Shown piece after piece: positions 59,301-64,000 of a stretch of 64,000 bases of DNA. Each line of letters starts with the position of its first letter. Position 1 is the first letter of the stretch. Source of the DNA: Homarus americanus (Eukaryota; Arthropoda; Malacostraca; Decapoda; Nephropidae). The notes under the pieces are model-generated. The model was not told the origin of the DNA and did no database searches. It saw only the letters and a program-made list of their open reading frames with translations. Where the stretch lies: positions 624,430 through 688,429 of the forward strand of contig NW_024732415.1 of the NCBI RefSeq assembly GCF_018991925.1. The letters run 5' to 3'. The translations under genes were made by a program, and so were the position numbers.

Positions 59301-62131
59301 AAGATGGACAATCACCTCTGAAGAAATCTAATGTTTCTAAGGAAAGTTTTCCCCCAGTGTGCAAGACAAAGATGTTAGCAAGCTTCTCTAAAAGTTGCCG
59401 AAACAAAAACTACGAGAATTTTAAAAATCTGTCTTAACCCCTTCACTACGGGGACGCCACTTTTAGTAATTTATTCGGCTAACGCCAGACGATTTCATTC
59501 AGCTCAGAGGCGACCCCGTACACAAGGGGTTTAAGAAGAGTGTGTTGGACTCAATGTTTTTTGCTCAAACCTGTTTAAGTTCATGATCCAGTTTCCAATG
59601 AAGAAGAAGATCCATTTTCACTATAGCATTCATCTAAATATCTGTATAAACATAATAACAGATGTGTATACATAATTTGCTTTTGAATCTATTACATAAG
59701 AAAGGAATTTGAAACATCAGCAGATTGTATTAATATTAACAAATTCGTCAAGCTTGTGTTTCCTTCACATTCAAGCAATAATTAATTTTCACTGTATTAA
59801 CCTATCCATTCATATTTCAAGAATTGTTTAATTTATATATTCACTAAATCATATTTAGTAGGATAATTTCTGATGCACTAATTCCTAAGATAGTTTTTGA
59901 TTGTCATACTATTGATCATTTACATCGTGAGTATTTCCCCATTATGTTGCAGGGTAGACAGAGTGAAGGACAAACATACACACACACACACACACTCTCT
60001 CTCTCTCTTCTCAATCACTATCATGTTTCCTTTTTTTTTCTATTCAATAATACTCATACCCTGTATACCTAACTATTACTGGTTGTAGATTATATATATA
60101 CCTTGATGAAGATATAATCACATTCATCTACTTTAGAAATATTTCACATTTGGGTAGAATAATCCAGCAGTAGGTAGAGCAAGATGTTTAGAGTACAGCA
60201 AATACCTTTACTCTGAGGGGGGGTGGAGGGGGAATCAATGCTCAACTAGATGCATATTAATAAATTCTGGTGCCTGAGATGATGACAACTTTTTCTTATA
60301 ATTCAATATTTTAACTATCCTTATCAATGAGACTAAACCAAATTGAAATTATCCGTAATAAGAGATATCCGTGGAGTCAAAAATGCTTCGTAAAAAACGG
60401 ATCAATTTCAAATGCCATAAACTTCTTCAAAAAGTCATTGATGTAGAAGTAGTCATAATGATGAGCACTACTGACCGAGGAGGATTCAGTTCACTTGGTA
60501 ATGTGTATAAAAGTAGACTGACCAAATCTACTGACAGCATTTGTAAATAAAACATGTGTGTTGTGAAGTGGATAAAAATGCTCATTTGTTTAAGACTTCT
60601 GAATAAATACAAAGACTAAGTAAACAAGATCAATGTTGACACTGAGGTGGTGATGATAGCTCTTCATTTTCTTCGAAAACAGATGAGCTCATGATCACCT
60701 AAATGTATTGCTAAAAATCATCCATATTCCAAGATGCTGTACAAGACATTGGTTGATGTGTGGGGCTACAGCAAAACTTTCTTAGTCTATCTTCCTCAAG
60801 TATCACACATGTAGCATTTCATTATTTCTATAACTCCTGATAACAACTCAAAAACAAACAAGTTTTTAGTCTGTAAGTATTTTCAATATGGCAAAATATT
60901 TCCACAAAATACAGAATTTCTCGTAATATTTGGAGAGCCTAACTATATTAATGAATTAGGGCAATGTGTGGGGTCACAACAGGTCAGTTGTTTACAGTAG
61001 GTCAGGTCATACATGAAAGAACATGCGCTTCAAAGCCACTCTGTTATCTCTCAGCTACAACCACAAAAATTATTTTAAAGTATTTAGGAGTTTTTACTTT
61101 ACTGTCATCTTCCTCTGCACATCCCTGACTAAACTATGGACTAGTAACTCACTCAGTTAAAACAAACAAGGGAAGATGCTACTTAATGCACAGTTTCTTG
61201 TAAAACCAAATGGCACTTGTGAATCTTTATACATGTGAGTCTCTACTTCACTCTGATCAAGAGAATTATTAACAGTAAAGCTGATCTTTAACACTGTTAG
61301 AGAGACAGAATATGACTAAACGCAATGCTTATTTTGGGACTAAATATTCATAATAAATATAATATGAATATTAATCCTTGATAAACACCATCTCTGTCAA
61401 GTCAAATATCTGTCATCGCCAAAACTATTACTATGTGCATACAGCAGCATCCAGCATCTACACCTCACACAAGCAGAAGGGCGGCCACAATAGAGCCACA
61501 GTAACAACTTACACTCTCCTGTGGGCCCCCGAAGCCTCCCAGATTGTAGTCCCCCATGCCGCCTCCGTCGTCCCGCGGCGTCCCAGGACCATTAGCAGGT
61601 GAGTTCTTCATGCCATCCAAGCCATCACCATTCATAACAGGCCCCATGGTGTTGGGGCCCATAGGGCCACCCATGGGCCCATCAGGGCCACTACCCAGAG
61701 GGAAGTCCTGAGGGAGAGTTCCACCCTCACCACATGGTACTCTTACCTACACTTGAATCACCATTAAACAAGTGGTGATATATGAACACTTTCGTCTTAT
61801 GCTCACAAGCTTACTTGATTCCCTTGATATTTATAATTTAATACATTCACTTCTTTAACTGTCTATAAAGGGCCTCTTACACCTATATGTCACAAGCCTT
61901 TGGCAAGAAACCTGTTGATTTTTTTTTTTTTTAAGCTTTCTGAATTCTTTTAATAAACCAAATTTCTGTGGTTACTGATATATATTCAACAATCTATGGT
62001 GTTATACAAACTATCTACACTTATATCAGAAGTAAGGTGAGGCAAGCACCCTACACTCACCCCAGGCATCCCTCCTCCAGGTACTGGCTTCATCATTGGG
62101 AACATTCCATCAGCCCCACTGCTTGATGTGT
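38419..62131 (-). CDS. Ssdp: Single-stranded DNA-binding protein (SSBP/Ssdp) family, C-terminal part
   Basis: Three coding exons in transcript order: 62131-62061, 61707-61513, 38529-38419; the 5' part lies beyond the right edge. Together they encode the Pro/Gly/Met-rich C-terminal region: TSSSGADGMFPMMKPVPGGG, then DFPLGSGPDGPMGGPMGPNT, GPVMNGDGLDGMKNSP, GPGTPRDDGGGMGDYNLGGF, then DQNESAAILKIKESMQEEAK and a tail ending HPDYFMP. The PNTMGPVMNGDGLDG and PGTPRDD blocks are hallmarks of SSBP2/3/4 and fly Ssdp, nuclear cofactors that bind LDB/Chip in LIM-homeodomain complexes. The DNA/LDB-binding LUFS domain is N-terminal and not in the window. Phases join (0 at both visible junctions downstream). 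The last intron is about 23 kb. The charged helical last exon differs from the vertebrate end I know. Confidence 0.87.
42960..43020 (-). pseudogene. Reverse transcriptase fragment (DD box)
   Basis: Minus-strand translation LLYPDDVMLMGSSE corresponds to the YADD motif region, followed downstream by NFRE, stop, VGKSK, as in LINE polymerases. Nearby Y-rich sequence from about 41460 to 45130 may be the rest of one very old minus-strand LINE, but I cannot support that piece by piece. Confidence 0.5.
44187..44632. repeat. 33-34-bp minisatellite with alternating variants
   Basis: About 13 head-to-tail copies of a unit with CACACAAGTACATCAATTC. The linker alternates between TATCTTATTTCCCCC and CCTCTATTTCCCCCC in the right half. 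A third variant, CATCTATGTCACCCGCATA, occurs once near the left and once at the right end. The 161- and 200-codon frames here are repeat artefacts. Confidence 0.92.
45302..45382. repeat. AAAT and TA simple repeats
   Basis: AATAAATAAAC-type tetranucleotide run followed after a short spacer by (TA)n at about 45367-45382. Confidence 0.85.
47620..47750. mobile_element. 131-bp MITE (GTTTCACTGTA family), end-decayed
   Basis: CACAGTGGAACCTCTATTTA at the left and GGAGGTTTCACAGCA at the right. The interior shares GAGGGTCCGTTAGATGTGAA with the other copies. The terminal TA on each side has mutated. Confidence 0.78.
48120..48303. repeat. Irregular minisatellite
   Basis: Five to six copies of AAATTGGCTGATCCATGAC with variable spacers. 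Confidence 0.8.
49530..49605. repeat. 17-bp tandem repeat
   Basis: About four imperfect copies of GTTGTATAGTGCAGA. Confidence 0.7.
49620..50140. other. CpG- and G/C-richer patches within SSBP intron
   Basis: Patches at about 49620-49745, 49815-49840 and 50095-50130 hold many CpGs, including GCGGCCGC at about 50104, in otherwise AT-rich intron. This could mark an alternative promoter or first exon. No open frame or motif confirms it. Confidence 0.3.
50787..50935. repeat. 36-bp minisatellite
   Basis: Four nearly identical copies of a unit containing CACCCTATCTGGCCACACCT and GTACTAAGGTGCTT. Confidence 0.92.
51205..51340. repeat. Degenerate CCTAA-rich tract
   Basis: CTAACCTAACCTAA and related AACCTAA, CTTAACC words, with a duplicated CACAACGTAGCATAACCGAA. 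It recalls arthropod TTAGG telomere repeats but is too irregular to be called a telomeric insertion. Confidence 0.5.
56342..56383. repeat. (GA)n microsatellite
   Basis: About 21 dinucleotide units, uninterrupted. Confidence 0.97.
56551..56681. mobile_element. 131-bp TA-flanked MITE (GTTTCACTGTA family)
   Basis: TACAGTGAAACTTCCATC at the left and GGAGGTTTCACTGTA at the right, both with intact TA. It is the best-preserved of four copies in the window. Confidence 0.85.
56870..57070. repeat. 29-bp minisatellite
   Basis: Seven near-identical copies of a unit with GATGCTGCTAGAAAGGGGTG and ATCTTAAGT, alternating GTGATGC and GTAATGC in part. Confidence 0.95.
57405..57660. repeat. Irregular 40-50-bp tandem repeat
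   Basis: Five to six diverged copies containing CACTGAAGCACTTAATACT, GAGCTAAATAGAGCA and AAATCAT. Confidence 0.8.
58345..58465 (-). repeat. Long imperfect hairpin in SSBP intron
   Basis: Arms 58345-58393 and 58417-58465 (49 nt each) align without gaps at 40 of 49 positions around a 23-nt loop. Six of the nine differences become G-U pairs if the minus strand is transcribed, which is the SSBP sense strand, so about 46 of 49 positions could pair in the RNA. It could be a precursor of small RNAs or a foldback MITE without recognisable ends. Confidence 0.7.
58850..58935. repeat. Three-copy short repeat
   Basis: AGAGAATTTT preceded by GTTCCNTTTAAG-like sequence occurs three times at about 45- and 35-bp spacing. 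Confidence 0.55.
59434..59534. mobile_element. 101-bp TTAA mini-element
   Basis: TTAACCCCTT at the left and AAGGGGTTTAA at the right, TTAA on both ends. The interior shares GCTCAGAGGCGACC with the decayed copy at 33076-33172. A piggyBac-like origin is inferred from the ends. Confidence 0.7.
59974..60008. repeat. (CA)n-(CT)n compound microsatellite
   Basis: ACACAC run directly followed by CTCTCT run. Confidence 0.9.
61513..61707 (-). CDS. Ssdp: SSBP-type coding exon with NGDGLDG and PGTPRDD blocks
   Basis: 65 codons from DFPLGSGPDG to GGPQES, phase 0 on both sides. Acceptor CTCTCCCTCAG, donor GTAAGT. G/C-rich compared with the flanking introns. Confidence 0.92.
62061..62131 (-). CDS. Ssdp: SSBP-type internal coding exon
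   Basis: 71 nt, beginning with the last two bases of a split codon. It encodes TSSSGADGMFPMMKPVPGGG and MPG. Acceptor CTTTTGCAG, donor GTGAGT, phase 0 at the 3' side. Confidence 0.85.
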
Positions 62132-64000
62132 CTGCAAAAGCCAATAAGTGGGTTATTCATGTCATGGTATCAATAACAAGTGTACAGAAGTTATCACAAG
62201 TTGAATACCTGCAGTTGGTCTAAGAAGACATAACTAATCTAACAGAAAGAAATGGTTTCATGTTTATAATATTAAGATCATGGTATATCGGAAATACACA
62301 GACATCATCTTGCCCACAACACACATTACTATGACACTTTCAATACTTCCTATTTCTCTTTTTTCTAAAAAGTCACGTTTCATCGGTTTTGTTTAACTGG
62401 TGACGATTATGTTTAAGACGATCTGGTTTACTAGGCTTCCCTCCCAAAGCCATGGCAGTGTCCTCTACAAGCTGTTCTTTACAGGACATAACCAAAGAGT
62501 TAGTTCTATTATCCATGAATTTTTCTGGTTAAAATGAAGCTAAAATTTTACATGGAGGATAACACTGCTTATGGAAATACCAGTTGAGAATAAAGTAAGT
62601 GACTTGCTGAAGATAACCATTCACTCTAACAGAGAGACAACAACATCATGCTGGCAGGACTCACTCTGTGTCTCCAATCATAATCATCTTGTGTTACAAT
62701 CTGGACTGTATTAAAAATATAACTTTAATTGAAATAATTCTTGTGAAATTATTGATATAAAAAAATTACCAGGAAAGTAACACGAGGTGATTAGTATTGG
62801 TGTAGAGACAAAACAAAGTTAACGAGATAATAATGGGAACTAAAAAATATAGAAAATCATATACAAAAAAGTGAGAATTGCCTAATATCTCTGTATGGCT
62901 ATCAGAGTTGAGGTCTGTGTAGGCCTTGATAGTGTTGACTCATGTGCCTTACGTGTGACTCATCATGTGCACAGTACAGTCTAGCAGGTTAAGTCAGCAG
63001 CCTCCATACTTAATTTATGAAAGCTTGAGAGACAGACGTACATTTCCAATACTAAAGACAGCTGAGTGAGAATACCTATAAAAAAGTCAGCCAGACATTT
63101 AGAGGGATTGATATAAACAGTTAAGAGACATTGAACAAAATTAAACTGATCTTGACAAACATACCCCATTCATTATCACAGAGAGAGAGACGCCACAACA
63201 AAGGTTAACAAAGTGTTGAAAATAAGAATCCTATTTATACATCTAGTAAATTGAACCACAGACTAATCTAATGTTATATCATGCTTTCCAATTATCATAT
63301 CTTAAAAGTATTATATATAAAAATCAGTGGACTTCAACCAGCCAGTGACCAACAGATAGGCACCACCTAATGGGTCATATGAGATGTGGTCATATGAAGG
63401 TGTCACTCAAGTACTGACTATACAAGAATATGTCAAAGTTTCTTCCATTTGGAGAAGGAATTTTATGTAACATCAATTCTACAGCAAGCTAATAGTGTCC
63501 ATTTTTTTTTATAAAAAACCAGACTTTGTTTCCTATTCACAAGTGTGTGTATTATTGGTTCATTTATGATTCATTCTATTTATCTACATGAAACTATTCC
63601 TTAATCATCTTTGGTAGCCACAACAAGACACAACTTATCACTGATGACACTAGCCCATGTGTCTATTATTTTCTAGTATTTTACTTCTGTTTCACAACCA
63701 TCTCCCTCCACTATCATGCATAAGTCTATCACATGAAATACCCTGAGTCAAAAGTTGTCCCCCTGCCTTACTGCACCGGGATTTCAAGAGATTCTCCCAG
63801 CGCTTCAACTAATCTTTAATGCATACATCAGGACCTGTAGGATTCCCTTCACAACCAACAACAATATCCCAACTCAATACATGTTTAAGGTATTTCACAG
63901 CCTCAGGAGAACACCAGAGCAAAACACTTCTGCTACAGCAACTAGAATGAATAAAAGAGAGTTAGTGAGAGAGCAAGTCTGAGTTCCTCTTGCTTCCACC
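62132..64000 (-). other. SSBP-type intron, continuing beyond the window
   Basis: From acceptor TTGCAG at 62137-62132 upstream. AT-rich, no further exon seen up to the right edge; the plus-strand frame at 63755-63982 has no recognised content. Confidence 0.6.

Larger units (their letters stand above)
38530..61512 (-). other. SSBP-type last intron (about 23 kb)
   Basis: From donor GTAAGT at 61512 to acceptor CCAG ending at 38530. It holds minisatellites, MITEs, a decayed LINE, a long hairpin and a few G/C-rich patches, listed separately. No other exon with convincing protein similarity was seen in it; the remaining sequence is AT-rich and non-coding. Confidence 0.75.

Overview
The window is eukaryotic nuclear DNA, AT-rich, with GT-AG introns, long non-coding stretches and many degraded transposons. 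Protein similarity, the repeat types (RTE- and CR1/Jockey-like LINE remnants, pogo-, piggyBac- and hAT-like MITEs) and intron sizes suit an arthropod, most likely a decapod crustacean; this is inference, not proof. One 100-N assembly gap lies at 20306-20405.

Three protein-coding genes can be rebuilt exon by exon from splice signals and conserved protein sequence. (1) Plus strand, 2429-9781: a 477-residue ACC-synthase-like PLP enzyme (accs type) in nine coding exons, complete. (2) Minus strand, 27380-18438: electron transfer flavoprotein subunit alpha (etfa), 331 residues in eight coding exons, complete, convergent with the first gene. (3) Minus strand, from beyond the right edge to 38419: the 3' part of an SSBP/Ssdp-type transcriptional cofactor gene, with three coding exons visible and a last intron of about 23 kb filling 38530-61512.

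Layout: 1-2.4 kb, hAT-like transposase relic and a minisatellite; 2.4-9.8 kb, accs-like gene with MITEs in two introns; 9.8-18.4 kb, intergenic MITEs (one nested), an RTE relic and tandem repeats; 18.4-27.4 kb, etfa, one intron of which is almost filled by a palindromic array and another of which carries MITEs and a LINE relic; 27.4-38.4 kb, etfa upstream region, LINE relics and small MITEs, then the likely SSBP 3' UTR; 38.4-64 kb, SSBP introns with minisatellites, MITEs and a long hairpin.

The most unusual object is the array at about 19350-21070 (plus a related block at 21266-21755) inside etfa intron 5. It is not an ordinary head-to-tail satellite. It is a chain of about 27-bp half-units joined alternately head-to-head and tail-to-tail, so every junction is a dyad: one dyad type is centred on CCAAGACTATAGTCTTGG, the other on AAATTT. 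The half-units come in about six recognisable arm types in many pairings, and in my hand reading no AAATTT dyad has two arms of the same type. The right-hand block has 59-bp terminal inverted repeats, suggesting a foldback-type mobile origin. I recognise no named family for it.

The genes do not form a pathway: one is a PLP enzyme of uncertain animal function, one a mitochondrial electron carrier, one a nuclear adaptor. Their adjacency looks like ordinary gene order.
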